This document shows positions 1 through 12,900 of a DNA stretch of 64,000 nt, piece after piece; positions within the stretch are counted from its first letter, which is position 1; each line of letters starts with the position of its first letter. The DNA lies in NCBI RefSeq assembly GCF_963259705.1, contig NC_081851.1, forward strand, positions 10,011,145-10,075,144, read 5' to 3'. A program made the translations under genes and the position numbers. This stretch comes from Myotis daubentonii. Lineage: Eukaryota; Chordata; Mammalia; Chiroptera; Vespertilionidae. The notes below the pieces were generated by a model, which saw nothing but the letters and a program-made list of their open reading frames with translations, searched no databases and was not told the origin of the DNA.

Positions 1-299
1 CGCAGGGCCGCAAGCGCAAGAAGCGGACCTCCATCGAGGTGAGCGTCAAGGGCGCGCTCGAGAGCCACTTCCTCAAGTGCCCCAAGCCCTCGGCCCAGGA
101 GATCACCAACCTGGCCGACAGCCTGCAGCTCGAGAAGGAGGTGGTGCGCGTTTGGTTCTGCAACCGGCGCCAGAAGGAGAAGCGCATGACGCCGCCCGGG
201 ATCCAGCAGCAGACGCCCGATGATGTCTACTCGCAAGTGGGCACCGTCAGCGCCGACACGCCGCCGCCGCACCACGGGCTGCAGACCAGCGTGCAGTGA
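1..299 (+). CDS. POU3F3: POU3F3 (BRN1) class III POU-homeodomain transcription factor, C-terminal part, 5' truncated by window edge
   Basis: The first complete codon is at base 3 and the stop TGA is at 297-299, giving the last 98 residues. Residues about 2-61 are a POU homeodomain: a basic N-terminal arm (RKRKKR, residues 3-8), helices 1 and 2, and recognition helix 3 with the POU-class hallmark [11 protein letters not shown] at 51-61. The tail, ending [13 protein letters not shown], is what separates POU3F3 from its paralogues POU3F1, POU3F2 and POU3F4, as I remember them. The POU-specific domain and the long low-complexity N-terminus lie left of the window. In this family the protein binds octamer-like DNA in the nucleus and drives upper-layer cortical neuron and kidney development. 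The gene is intronless in mammals and the frame here is open to the edge. The true start is outside the window. The internal GTG at 39 is not a start. Confidence 0.96.
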
Positions 300-1398
300 A
301 GGCCGGGCGCAGCGACCGGAGAGTCGCCGCCGCCAACGCCAACGCCGCGCCTCCCCCGCACCCGGCCGCCCGGTCCCCGCCGGCCCGCCGCCCTCCCCTC
401 CGCCCAAAGACAGGCATGCCCGCCCTTGGAGGAAAAAAGAGAGACTGGCCGGCGAGATGGTTTCTGAGTCCTAGAGAAGAGGGACCAAACAAACAAAATA
501 TAATAAACACCCAAATGGTATACACAAGCAAAACCGGAAGAGGAAAAGGGGGCGATCCTGGGATCGCATTTATACTGTGGTGATGTTTCGTTTTTTGTTC
601 TTGTTTTTGTTTTTTAAAAAGGGTGAAGAGGCCTAGCGCACCAAAACTGCACTCGCCAGGTTTTGCCCGCCCCGAGGAGCCCCCAGGGCGACGGGTGACA
701 GCACCTAGCACCTGCCTCGCCCTCTCCCCTTAAAAAAATAGCCCCTCCCCCCCCCCTAAAGGGCTGCCTAAAGTGACCGACCGACCGGGACTTGGTTCCT
801 GGGAGCCTCTGAAAGCAGCAGAGGCACCGGCTGAATCGGGGACGACTCTGCTGGGAACCAGCTCTTCTTGGCCATATGAAGTCATTTGGGGACAAACTGA
901 CTATGAAACGGGAAGGAGAAAAAAAAAGAACAGTCTCCAGCAAAAATAATATCCACAGCTTCTGAAATTAACAAGCTGAAGAGCAAAGCCAAAAGAACAC
1001 GTTTCCTTCAAATAACCTTGGAAATAAAAATATCACGAAGGAGCAGAGGGATGGGCCAGGGCGAAGGGGACGTCCGCTCATCCGTCGCCGAGTGGGAGAG
1101 GCCCCCAGGGCCCGGCCCGGGGCCGCAGTCTGGGCATGGAGGGAGGCCCGCCGCAGCCCGGCTGCCAGGGCTGCCTCTGGGACGGAGGATGCCTAAGGAT
1201 TCCACCGCTAATAATTTTTTTATTAATATTTTTATTTTTTATTTCTGGACTGACTCATAAAGGGATTTAGAAAGACGGCGCACCAGCCGCTGCACTTCTT
1301 GGACTTCGCTCCTCCACCCGTTGCCAACTTTGATCGAATGGGTGCTGCGGCTGTGATTATAATACTGCCATTTCCAAGCAGTGTTTTTGGTAGGTTTT

Positions 1399-1404
1399 AA
1401 TAAA
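1399..1404 (+). terminator. Candidate proximal poly(A) signal AATAAA of POU3F3
   Basis: A canonical hexamer in AT-rich sequence about 1.1 kb after the stop codon, with T-rich sequence upstream. A second canonical hexamer at 1700-1705 is an alternative. Which one is used is inferred. Confidence 0.4.
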
Positions 1405-4172
1405 CAGACTTTTCAAAAGACGGCAATATAGATTGTTAGATCCGTTGCTGATCTAAAAATATTTGCTTTATATTTTCATTAAATGACTTCTTTTAATATT
1501 TTATTCAGAATACTTATGAACTGCTGCAAAATGGTAATTTATTTTTCCCCAGATCTTGTATTACGTGTTTTTTTCAGACGAGCACAAATCAAAATGAAAT
1601 GAAAATATGGACAGTTGTTAGGTAATAAGGGTATCTTTTGATGTGATCATTTGATTGTAATTTAATTTGAGTAGTGATTCCGTAAGAGCTGATCGAGAAA
1701 ATAAATTTGTTAGAATGAAATAGTCTGTGTCTGATGCATAAACACTGTGTGGGAAGAAATAGTTGGAAAATATTTTTTTACTAATGCATATCCTTGAGTG
1801 CTAGCGCTGAGGGAGCCCAGTAGCGCTGGGGCACGAAGGTGTGTTTGGAAATCTAGAGTAAAGGACAGACTTGACAGAAATTGCTAGTGCTCTAACTACT
1901 CGGCACTCCCTGGTAAGCTGTCAATTCCACAGTCTTTTCCTTTCCTGTAATTTTAATGGATGTTTTTAGGGGAGTATTTACTACTTTTCTTGGAGATACC
2001 TGTGTTCTTCATCGTCTTTATCAAAAGATTGGATTACATCACCAGTAAAAAACGTGCCAGCTGGTTATTAATGGTTAATACAGAGCCCTTTTCCAAAGTT
2101 TAGCCTCTTTTTCCTCTCCTCCCCCACCACATTGCTATGTTTCTTTCTTCTTTTTCTGAAGACTAATAGTTGTGAAGAAGAGCTTACAACTATTCCATTG
2201 ATATTATGTAATTAAGTTTAAATTATTAAGCTGGTTTAGGGTTTGTTTTGTTTTGTTGGTTTGTTTCTGTAATGAAAGATGGAGTTCCAAAATCCTGACT
2301 GTGGTCCACACTGCTTTACCCTCGGTGTGATTACCAGCTCAGACCTAAAAGTCTACATGTCTGTGTTTTGGTGTTTCTCCAGTGTGATTCTGTATCTTCA
2401 CTGACCCTGGGGTTTTAGCTTTTGGATCACTCCTTAGATATATCCTGCAGAGCGGTCACATTTATGACATCAGTGTATCAATATTTACCATGTGGGAAAG
2501 CGAAAGTGTGATGCCTCAGGTTGTGAGTACTAAAGACTCTGCTTAGTTGAGTCCTTTCGTACTGGACTTTTTAGAAGTACTTGGGGTGATAACGCAGTGA
2601 TTTTATAGGATAATTTCCCCCTAATCCCATTTAGCTGTCACTCACTTTATGCCTTCTCTCATCCTCACTTCCTCCCCCTAAGATATCAATGTAGGGGTTA
2701 AAAAACCCGGAAAACTGTGCGAGCAACAAGGAGCAGTTATTTCTTCCAGACAGACCCTGTGTCACTTTCATAAATCAAGCCTAGCCAGATGGCCGTGTGT
2801 TGGGTTGCATTATTTTAAACACCAGATAGTACTAAAAATCACAATCATTTTGATTTGTGAAATCTGAAAAAGGCCACATTTATTAAACAGAAAGAAGAAA
2901 AAATGAAAATAAGAAACCACGATTTACTTTTCTTGGCTTTCTTGTTTCCTTCTTTCTCTTGCTATTGTAATCTCCCTGCCCAGCAAATTTAAAACCTGGA
3001 GTGGATATAAACTTCATCAGTTCTTGAGGGTCTACAGGGGCAAGCCAAGAAGGCCTTATTGGAAAGCTGAGGATTGGGTGTGGCTGTTTTTCATGATGGG
3101 TACCCCTGGCACGTGAGATGAAGTCCTGTTTCCCCCACCAGGAATGGTAGTGGTCGATTAGACAGTGGGTCTGTATAAAATTTTAGGACCTATTTGCTTA
3201 CTTGATTTGGCTGACAACAAAAGAACTACCATTCGATTTCACACTGTTTCCTATTAAAGAGCAACCTTTGCTGATTACTTTGGAAGAAGTCCTGATTTAG
3301 GGGTAACGGAGTAACTTTTAATTGGAGAAGCTGGAAAAGCAAGACCATTTTATTTCATTATTTTGCATTTTTAAAGTGAGTTAATGCTGGCACTCCATAT
3401 TTTGGAAATCAACCCTGTGAATGTATCTACAAAATGAAATTCATGGGTGAAAAACAAAAGAGAGCAGCATCACTGAGAGGTTTGTGTTAGGGTTATATTG
3501 TTATACACGTAAATAATGAAAATATTGTTATATATCACCAGATCTTTTTAATGAATTTGGTCATTGTATTTCTTTGCAGAGCAAGTGTCTTGTGCTTTGT
3601 AAAGTAGCCATTTGTTTCCTCCATTTCAATCAGCCCTCCTCCCCTCCCAACCCAAAGGAAAGTGACAAAGTTCTGTTCCATCAATCTGGCTAATCCCAAA
3701 CTAGGCCCATTGGTAGTCGGCAGACTCCTGTGGCTCCTGACCTGTGGTCCAAGCCTCAGCCATCTCATTCACCCAACCATCTTCCCCTGCAAGTCTGGGC
3801 GATAAATCATTCAAGGTGTATGTAAAATAGTCATTTTGCTGTTGTTTCTCTGCCCTTTTTTTTTTTAGTCCTTAGCCAAGGACTGCTTCTTTGTTCCAAA
3901 ACAGAACTGCTCATTCTTGATCTTAGAGAGTCCCTCCGCTTCCAGTGTTTGCTCACTACCATGCTCATAATGTTTTGTGTGAATGGTTTCAAAATTCAGA
4001 GAATAATTGGTTCTAATATTAAATGCAGTATATACTATTGATAGTTTTATCGATAAGTGTAATATTTTAAATAATTTTAACAATTAAATTTGTTTTAAAA
4101 TTATATATTTGTAAAAGTATTTATCTTGTTGGAAGCAACAATATATTGTTGTATTTATTCGTTTATTTTTGT

Positions 4173-4178
4173 AATAAA
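4173..4178 (+). terminator. Candidate distal poly(A) signal AATAAA
   Basis: A canonical hexamer within a strongly AT-rich segment (3990-4250), preceded by TGTA motifs at 4150-4172 of the kind bound by CFI. It would end a UTR of about 3.9 kb. It could also be chance in AT-rich DNA. Confidence 0.35.
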
Positions 4179-4199
4179 TGATCAACCGCTCAAGCTAAA

Positions 4200-5100
4200 T
4201 CAAAAATGACACTTTTATATATTTATACAAAACGCATTTGAAGAGATGGGCATATTTGCACCGATTTGTATGTAAATAGAGTAAGAGCCATCAATAATGT
4301 GTAGCTTTCAGAACTAAACTCAAGGCAGAAGCATTCTCTCCACATGGAGTTTAGTTTGCCCAAGTTCCAGGGCAATTAATCAAACTCTCAAATGGATGCA
4401 ACAAGTATTGGCACTGGATACAGACTTGAAATTAATTATTTAGGAGGTGGACCTGGTTTTTTTCAAGGCAGAAGGGTAGAAATTACAGAATTCTTTCATG
4501 AAATGCAGTGGCTGACTGGACAGATTAAAACAGATGCTATGTATCCACGATAAAACCTAGTCCCTGGCTGTGCACAGACGTCCATGCTGGGGAAGGTGTT
4601 AAAAGGAAGTTAAGACTTTGAGGTTATTGGTGACCCAGAAACCAGGTAATGTAGTAAAACGAGTTGTGCTGTGTTATTTTTTAAAGTGTCTTCTTAAAAT
4701 GACTGAGTGAAAAGCCTCCCTCTCTTTGTCCAGTTACTGACAGCATAAGCCGCAGCGAGTGCAGGTGTGGTTGTGTTGAGAGTGAGGGGTAAGGAGTGTG
4801 GGGCCAGCTCTTCAAGCTCTGTAAGCTCTTCTCATCCCGGTTCCTGGCCTACGGTCTCCCCTGTGACCTGGCTGTGGAGCCCGCCGTGGGCTTGATCTTG
4901 GTTTCAGTAAGGAAATCAGCGAGCTCTGGGTTTGCCTCCTGAACTTTCCAGTCTAGGAAAGGAAGTCCTGCGGAGGCTTGCAGAGATGCTTGGGTGGGGG
5001 CAGCGGAGATAGCAGGAGGGGTACTTGTGTAATCAGATTCTTTGATTTTGTTAGCCTGGCTCATGGCCTATTAATTAGATTACTCTCTTTCATTCTTGAT
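4200..5100. other. Non-coding flank, no recognisable element
   Basis: Mixed-composition sequence. I see no transposon, RNA gene or protein-like reading frame. Confidence 0.6.
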
Positions 5101-5119
5101 TTCACATCCGTGTTTGTTC

Positions 5120-5560
5120 CAGTATCCTGAAATGTGGGCGCGCGTGGCGAGCAGGAGCCCATGATGTCACTGCCGGCCAGGGCCGCAGCCTGGCCTTCTG
5201 GAGGGCTGGGGGCTGCGCTCTGTGATGAGCCAGCTCTGGGAGTGACCTCGGAGGGCTCCGGGCGACTGGCCTTCCCGTGGTGACACGGTGTGTGCACTGC
5301 GTGTGTGTCTGTACACGCGCGTCTGTGGGTGCAGGAGGGAGGGGCTGCGGAAAGTGGCAGCCAGATCTCCGGAGCCCTGGGGACGCAGAGGGCTCGCTCG
5401 GGTGCGGGGCCTGCCTCCAGGGGAGACGGGAGGTCCAGGAGCGGAGGGTGCTGCGGAGGGTGCTGGGCCAGGCGGCCGCCGGTGGGGTGGCACCCCCGCC
5501 GGGCCAGCTGGCCAGTCCCACAAGTTGTTTTCCTCGTGGCGACCATTCAGCAAAACGCAC
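5120..5560. other. CpG-rich segment
   Basis: GC- and CpG-rich compared with its flanks. It contains a short alternating purine-pyrimidine (GT/CG) stretch around 5283-5330. Frames on both strands stay open only because stop codons are rare in GC-rich DNA, and the translations are low-complexity. It may be an outlying part of the CpG island centred near 6.4 kb. Confidence 0.55.
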
Positions 5561-5608
5561 GATCCTTTCTCCAAGATTTAAATTTCGCGGATGAATTACC
5601 ATACAGCG

Positions 5609-5621
5609 GTTGCTTAGCAAC
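5609..5621. promoter_or_regulatory. RFX-type X-box, near-perfect inverted repeat GTTGCTTAGCAAC
   Basis: Half-sites GTTGCT and AGCAAC are exact reverse complements around a single T, matching the RYYNYY-N(1-3)-RRNRAC rule for RFX dimers. It sits between the CpG-rich stretch and the main CpG island, in a 5575-5930 block with no recognisable repeat. RFX factors act in ciliated, neural and ependymal cells. Binding here is inferred. Confidence 0.55.
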
Positions 5622-5929
5622 TAAATTCAAGCAGGGCTAAGAATATGCAAGCTTTTTGTGTTCTCATTAATAAAAATGCCACTCTGACACAGCAGCCCGA
5701 CTTTGGATCACTGCAACTTCTGTAAAAGCCGTAGGAGAATACAAACCGATCTTGCCATTTAATTACAGATCAAAATTGCTGGAAACGCGATGTTTTGTTC
5801 ATCTATCTTCCTAAAAGCAATGTAAAAAATAACGGCTTTCCAGAAGCAGGAGTAAATCTTTTTTTTTTTTAAGGAGTTTTCTAGCGGGGTTACCATAATT
5901 GTCCAATGAAACTTTTTAAAACACAGGTC

Positions 5930-6960
5930 GACATAGCCGTCTGCACCACCATTTCTACCTCCCCTCGGCCCGCGGCCTCCGTGCTGCTCGCTCCCCGCCC
6001 AACAATAACAGTTGTTCAATCGTGGGAACCCTCGGGCCTGGGGGCCAGGAGACTGGGGGGCGGGGGGGCAGAGCCGGGGCCGGGGAACCTGGAGCGCGGA
6101 GGGGAGAGCGGCGGGACGGTGGGAAGTTTCCGGGGGGCGGGAGGCAGGCGGAGGGGCTCGGGTCGCGGAGGCCGTGCGCTCACTCCGAGCGCCGGGGGAA
6201 CTGCAGGCGCCGGGCCGGCCTCCCGCTGCGCACCCGGCTCCCCGCGGCTCGGGGACCCACCCCGCGGCCGCGGCCCGGAGCCGGGAGGAGCGGGACCCCC
6301 GGAGTCGTCCAGGTCTGCGGCCCCGCGGAGCGGCGCCCGGGTCGCCCTAGGGCCCCTGGGGCTTCTCCCCGCGGGCCGCGCAGGGAAGGGGACGCGCTGC
6401 CGGGATGAGGGTCCAGCCCTTTGCTGCCGCTCAGCGGCGGGGCAGCCGAGGTCAGCGAGGGCCGGCCCGCGGCGGGTCGCCGCGTTTGGGAGGGAGTGGG
6501 GGTCTGCGGGCAAGGGCAGGGCGGCTCCGCACCCTGGGGAGCCCGAGGCGCCCGGGGGTGCTTCTCAGCTCCTCGCGGACGGAAACTCGAGCTCCCAAGG
6601 AACCCTGGGGTGCCGGCCAGGGCCCGGCCCGCACGGCACCTCCCCCGCCCCGTCCCCGCCCAGGGACGCAAGCCGGGCCGCGGGGTGCCGAGCGGGCGTG
6701 GGCTGGCCGGCCACGGGGTGAGCCCAGTCCGGCGCCAACAGGATCCTCGCACGCGGCCTCGCGGCGGGAGCTGCACGGAGCCGTGGTCAGCGTGGTCAGC
6801 GTGAGAAAGATTCGGGGCAAAACGGAGACGCCCCAGGTTGAGGCCAGTGGCGTTGCCAGGGCGCCTCCCGGCTGGGCGGCCCGCACCCTGTGGCAACCGG
6901 AGAACTTGAGAGGTGACTCCTCCCCAGTCAGCCTGGACGCCCAAGGACGATGACCCTCCG
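5930..6960. promoter_or_regulatory. CpG island about 6 kb downstream of POU3F3
   Basis: About 1 kb with very high GC and frequent CpG, and many GGGCGG or CCGCCC-like Sp1 boxes. The 271-codon frame inside is a run of G, A, P and R with no domain character and is rejected as coding. Candidate promoter of a lncRNA such as the Pantr2/LINC01159 orthologue, or an extension of POU3F3 Polycomb-regulated chromatin. No TATA box or clear splice donor fixes a start site. Confidence 0.65.
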
Positions 6961-9900
6961 CCGGCCCCAGTGAGTACGCACAAAAGAAAACAAAAATAGT
7001 GGAAATCAAACCAGACGTCGGAGTATTTGCTGGATTAAATCCTCCAGAGGCATTGGAGTTCAGGTTGCTGTTGTTTGTTTAGTAAAAATGCACGCAATAA
7101 ACAGGAAGTCATTTATTTACAAATACAGGGGCCCTAGACAAGCCAGGTTCCGGGTACCTAACTCATTAATGGAATTCATTCCTTCTCCTCCCTTTGGAAA
7201 GAGAAATTTTAGCTTTTAAAAATGGCTGGGTCTTGGGGGAGAAGAGGAGGGTGGCTTTACCTGTTCCTCGGAAAGGAGCAGGGTGTCTGGACAGTGGCTG
7301 TCTCCCGGTGTTAAGCAGTACGAGATGACCATTCACAAGATATGGAGGGTCCCCCCCCTCTTTTTACTCTTCAGAAAAGAAGTTTGTTGGTCGTGGTTGC
7401 TGTTACCAGAGCGGGCCAGTGGGGAAGCACTGGTAATTACCCTGGTTGGAGTGTGTTTGTGCGTATGCCTGTGTGCACATGTGGAAAAAACTCAAAGTTA
7501 AATAAGCCGGGTTGTTTGGGGCTACACCAGAATTTTACCTGTAAACTGGCTTAGTTGTCACAGTTTCAAAAATGTCCGTGGAGAGGTTGCTGCCGCCTCC
7601 CGTCCAGGGGCACAGAAGGAGCTCTGGGCTTGCTAGTGGCCAGGCTAAGCCAGTATCGCTTCCCTGCACAACCTGAGTCTGGCCTCCTCTAATCCAGGGA
7701 GCTTTCTCCAAGGGAGCCCCCTTCCCCTGCCGCTTGGGAGAGGGGCACTGTGGGGAGAGACCTGTGGGAGGGAAAGGCCGACCCCACTGTGCAGTCTCCA
7801 GGTGACCCTCTGAGCCATGAGTAAACGGCAGAAGCACAGGACACACCTGAGGTGTGTCTGGGCTTTGTGAGTCCCAACATGACACGAGTTTACAAATGAC
7901 ACAGACACAACGGTAACTGCTGTCCATTGTTGGAGCTACAGAGTGAGGTGGAGGAATGAGAGGAAAGCAAAAACATCTTTTTAATACAAAAACAAAAGCA
8001 CAGAGGACGTTCTGAGGAAACGCTTCCTGGGAGATCACATTCGTTCTGTCCCCCAGGACTGCCTCCCCGCGGAAGGGAAGCCCATTTAGTCGGCTGGAAC
8101 ACTGCACACTGCACCAGGATAGATATTCATTTCAAAGAGCTCGCCTTGTGCCAGCATTAAAGGTGCCAAAGCCTGCCACCATCACTCTCCCTGAGTTCAG
8201 ACAGGGCAACTTGGAGAAGTGAGAGGGGGCCAGGCAGGTTTACTCACTCTGACAGACCCTATAGGAGCCTCAAAGGGAGAGTCTATTTTTCATTTACATT
8301 TTCACGGTTGAAAACCCTCCAGCAGAGCTTTAAAAATTAAAAAGGTCTAATCAGAAAGTACAGTACAACCCGAGAACTAACAAAATGAAAATAAATGTCT
8401 TCCTAGCTTGTTCTTGAGAATGCGTAAGTCACAACAGGGAAAAACCCATCCGTGAACCAAGTGCCACCTACCCTACGAACTATTTTTGATTTAACCTTTT
8501 GGAGGAGAACCCTTTCACACTTGCTTAGGCGATCCTACTGACTATGTACTCCTGGGTGATTTCTTCCTACCAGGGCTTTAAGAATGTTTCAAACCTGAGA
8601 GAGGCATTACCTCTCCTGAGAAGTATTTCCTAGTTGTCCTGGGTGTTTTTAACAAGAGCCCTGCTGAGCAGGGAGCCTTCCTGGGAGATCACACTAGCTC
8701 TGTGCAGGGAGGTCTGGGGGATGGAAGAGGTGAGCCCTCCAGGGCTCTGCACAGCCTGCCCCTGACATGGGCGTCCTGCCTTTCGGGAGGAGGGGCCGGC
8801 CCAGGTCAGCACTATTTACACGTGTACCTGGTCCCACAAGCTTTCCCGGATTTTTCAAAGCAGAGGGGCTGCCCAGGAGGCGGGCAGAAGTGAAGGGAGA
8901 CCCAAAGATGGATCAGTTACCTATCCCCTTTGTTCCTGGCTCTTGAATGGGGGCTTGAAGGAGGAAAATAAAAGCCCCCAGGGAATGAGGCCTGCACCCC
9001 ATTTGTAACACCCTGATACCCACAGCCCACCCCAGCCAGAAACCCTTGTGTCAGCTGATTTGGAGCAAAATGGTAACTGAGGACTCCCTGAGTGTGTTAC
9101 ATAAGAGAGAGGCCTTCTGCAGGGCGCTGCTCACTGGAGCTTTCTCCAAATGACTGTGTGCAGGCAGCAAGGCTGAGGAAGGAGGAATGGAGACAAATTA
9201 AATAGAAAACTAATGGGAGATGTGTAGCTGTGTGTAGCTGGGTCTGACAATGCATGGTAAGCTTATGTGCATGGAGACAGCCATCACTTGCACCTCCTGT
9301 GTACCAGGCATCTTCCTTCAAACATCTGCCCAGGGCTGTACTCTGGCTGTAGAGAAGTCAGGCCTAAATTGGGAAGGGGTACAATCTACCCCAGAACAGT
9401 GGGAGCTGGTTGCCCTGTAGCCACTGGGAGCCAAGTGAGTTCAGAGCCGAGTTATCCTCACCCCGCTCTTTCTGCCAGAATCCTGCAAGCCTTCCTGTGC
9501 GAAGGCAGGTTACCCCCTCCCCATGTGCTCTGCTGTGCCCACCCCAGTCACTGCCTGTGGCTGAGAGCTACTCATTCACCAGCAGCAGGAGTCGGCTGCC
9601 GCTGCCCCGGGGTCACATTCAGAAAGCCTTTTCTTCCCAGAGAACCCCGCCAAATGGCGAAGGCAGTGCAACCCTTGTTCATGTGCCCCAAGCTCGAAGG
9701 GGGAGCGTGCCCAGGCACAAGCACTTGGCAGGAGGGGATGTGGAGCAGGGCAGTTGATTTGGGCAGATTCCCTACGCCAGACCCTCTCTGCTTTGGGGGT
9801 GTGGGAAGGAAATGAGGAGGGGAGAGAGGCCTGGGAGGGGGAGCTGCTAAAGGCGTGCAGGCTGACAAAGCTGTAACAAAGGATTCATGCAAAAGTAGTA

Positions 9901-12900
9901 CCAAGGATCTTGAAAGGATCGCACACCTTACAGGCCTGTCACCAGCTCTCAGGGCATAGAGTCTGTTGATTGTTCCCTGGGGTTGCGTAGATGTGCCCGG
10001 GCTGTCAATGGTGCTGGGCTCGCTGCCTGGCCTCACAGCCTCGGCCCCAGCGCTCCAGCAGGCCACCTTGGGTGTGGGTGGTGGCTGCGTCTGGGTCCTC
10101 AGGCCCTTGTCAGTGGCTGTTCCACAGGCGCCACCCGGGGAGGTGGTGGTCTTGTTGAGCAGCATACTTGCCCTTGGTTGTCTTGGGAAAGTCGTGGGCT
10201 GAATCTGGCCTGGAGATGCAGGCCCGAAAGCAAGCCACAAGCCTGCCTGCTGGGCGAGAGGAAATCCCCTGGAGAAGTGGGGAGCTGGTGGAGGCGGTCA
10301 CCGTGGCCTTTGCAAGGAAAGCAAGCAGGACACTGTGGAAAGGATGTCCCCAGGATGAGCTGTTGGCCGCTCACAGCAGCCAGTAGGGCACTTCCTCCAG
10401 CACTGCTGAGGCTCTTGGAGGACCCTAGTTCCTCTGGACCCTCTTCTCAGCACCCCGTCTCCTGGCGATGAGCCAGAACCTGAATGTAGCCCCTACCTCC
10501 AGCTGGTGGGTAGGAATTGGTACCCCAGCACCTGGGAATGGGAAGACTTGAGACCCAGGCAGGAGCGTGATGGGTGGGTGGTGAAGGAGAACACCCCGAG
10601 ACCCCTATCTTCGCCCTCAGCCCAGTGGGTTCCCGAAGGCTCTGGTGCAGCTCCCATGAGCCTCTCCAGTTGGTGAGAGAGACATTGGTCTGGGAACCCG
10701 GGCCCAGGAGCAGGGCTCAGTGCAGACCTCTGTGGGAAGGAGAAGCTTAGGGTCAAAGTTCAGGACTAGGAGTAGGTGGAGCAACCCACTAGGCAGAGGT
10801 GGCCCTCCACCAGGCACCTGGGGGAAGAGAACAAAACTTTGGGAGAGGGGTTAGAAGTGGGTATAATATGTCATCAGGGACTACTTTATGGTCCTCTGTC
10901 TTTAACTCAGCCCAGGGGAAGGCCCCTCAGAGTTGCTGTAAACCTGGGTATCCAGCTGCCTGCCCACCCAGCCAGGCTGCTAGCTCCCTGCATTGCTCAA
11001 AGCAGTCTGCCAAAGCTGGCCAGGCCTGCAGATCCCCCCCCACCCCCCCCCCCCCACCCCACCCTGCTGGCTTGGGCTGGACTGGAGCTGGGGCTGCGAC
11101 CTCAACCTCACATATGGCCCCTGCACTGGGCCCTTCTCAGAAATTCCAGCCAGTCAGCCCAGCATGGCAGAGAGGGCTGGGGGCCGTGAGTGACACAAAC
11201 GCCCACTCCCGGCTACATACACGCGCAGATGAGATGCATTTTGGCTGCTCAGTCCACTGTGCTTTATGCATCTTAATGTGTCTATGTCTTGTCAGCTCTT
11301 CCAGTCAGAAGAATAGCAGAAAATTTTAAAAGAGTTTGTGTGTGTGTGGTTTCCAACTGCAACTGCATCCGGGGAGATGGGGTGAGAGTGGAGAGAGGGA
11401 GGCTTGCTCACACGAACAACCCTCCTAAACGCAACCTTAGGCCACCAAGAAGAATGGAAAAAGGAGGGGGACAGGGCTGTGGTTGCTGACAAGGGCCCTG
11501 GAGGAAACTACCTGGATTCTGGCTGGGAAACTTTAAAGCCATTCATTGCTTTTTACGAAGCAAAATTCACTTGTATTTACTTGGATGGAGGCAGATCAAG
11601 CTCCTCCCGGCTTACCTGACATCTTGAACAAAGTGCAGTGTTGGCTGCTTGGGGCCGGTCTCAGGAATCCCCCAGAAGCAGGAGGTTTTCTGACAGGCGG
11701 AGCCCCTGTCGGAGCGATAGGGCCTGGCTCTCCTCTTTACATGTCAATTTCCCAAGAGTTGTGCCGGAAACGTGCCTCCAACTCTCACCCCTGCCCCCCA
11801 GGTTTCCTGAGAGTGCACGCCCTCTCAGACCGGGTGATGTGGGCCTCTGTCAGGTCACAGCGGGGGGGGGGGGCGCAGAGTGAGGGGGGCTGGCGAGGGT
11901 CTGAGGGACAAATGGCCTCTGCCTTCTGCTCTGGGCCACGCCTGCAGTTCCCAGGGGCCCTTTGGGAGAGCTCTGGGCTTTTAGCTCAGAGGCTGCAAAC
12001 TGCCAGAGAGGCCTGGTGGCTCCCACCCCACCCTGCCAGGTATCTGCTCTCGGCTTGTCTGCAGTGGATCCAAGGAAGGGCCTCACCGGGCTTTCTTAGC
12101 CCTTTTCCCAAGCCCCGACCCTCCCCCCCTGCCAGGCCCAGTGGCAGGCAGGGTCCAAACTGCTGGGATTTATGGGAGCTGTGTGCCAGCCCCGGCCCCT
12201 CTCTCATGGGGTTCTCGGTTCGGCAGGGGATTCGTCCTCAGGGTTCCTCTGGGTTCTTGGGGATGGCAGGGAACTTGCTGTTGACATATGAAGCTGTTCT
12301 GCTAAGATCTGACTCTGGGGGTGGCTGCCACCCAAAGAAGCTGTGGTAGCTTTATGGTCCGCAGGCAGGGTCTCGGGTAGGCTGCTGGCAGCGGGGCCAG
12401 GCACAAAGGCTTGTACCCAGGAAGCACAGAAGGGAGAAACCCCAGGCCCATTTCCTCGCAGTGAGGTTTTTCAGGTGAGAGCACCCGTCGGGTGTCCACG
12501 ATGGTCCCACCGGCCTGGCCGTGTTCCTTGTGCCCTCCTGTTACCTGTGGGGAATTCCTTCTCGGATGCATCCGTTGGCTGAGGTGTGAGATGCCCTCAC
12601 CAAAGGACAATTAACTCTCACAACGAGTGGGGAGGGAGGTCCGTGCTGCACACCCAGAGAAGGGGCCACCAGCACTCGGAAACTACCCAAACTTTACACC
12701 GCTTAGCAGAGGAGCTCGCTTGTCACAACCGGCTCAGGTTTCTGCCATGCAGCCTGCACACTGCCATCCTGCCTGGTAAACACATCACAGCAGAGGGGTG
12801 CTGCTGCAGGCTTCCATACAGGAGCAGAGGTGCTGAGAGATGTCCCCAGCAAGACAGAGGTGAAATTCACTGCCCCGCCCCACCCAGTGTCCTGACAGGC

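Larger units (their letters stand above)
300..4200 (+). other. POU3F3: POU3F3 3' untranslated region and immediate 3' flank
   Basis: A GC-rich stretch (to about 420, and again 1060-1200) grades into AT-rich sequence with T-rich runs, typical of a long neuronal 3' UTR. Several AATAAA hexamers occur (1399, 1700, 4173), so short and long isoforms are both possible. I saw no SINE, L1 or DNA transposon in this 3.9 kb, in contrast to the region beyond 16.6 kb, which suggests selection against insertion. Where the transcript really ends cannot be fixed from sequence alone. Confidence 0.6.

Noticed and set aside
39..299. Internal GTG taken as a POU3F3 start
   Set aside because: The homeodomain arm is already in frame upstream of it to the window edge; the real start is outside.
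5906..6721. 271-codon plus-strand open frame
   Set aside because: Lies in a CpG island; the translation is G/A/P/R-rich with no domain or periodic structure, and overlapping frames on both strands are equally open.
8026..8710. Duplicated segment (TTCCTGGGAGATCACA at 8026 and 8678)
   Set aside because: Similarity covers only about 30 bases; too short to call a repeat family or duplication.
11546..12349. 267-codon plus-strand frame
   Set aside because: GC-rich chance frame; no domain-like or conserved pattern.
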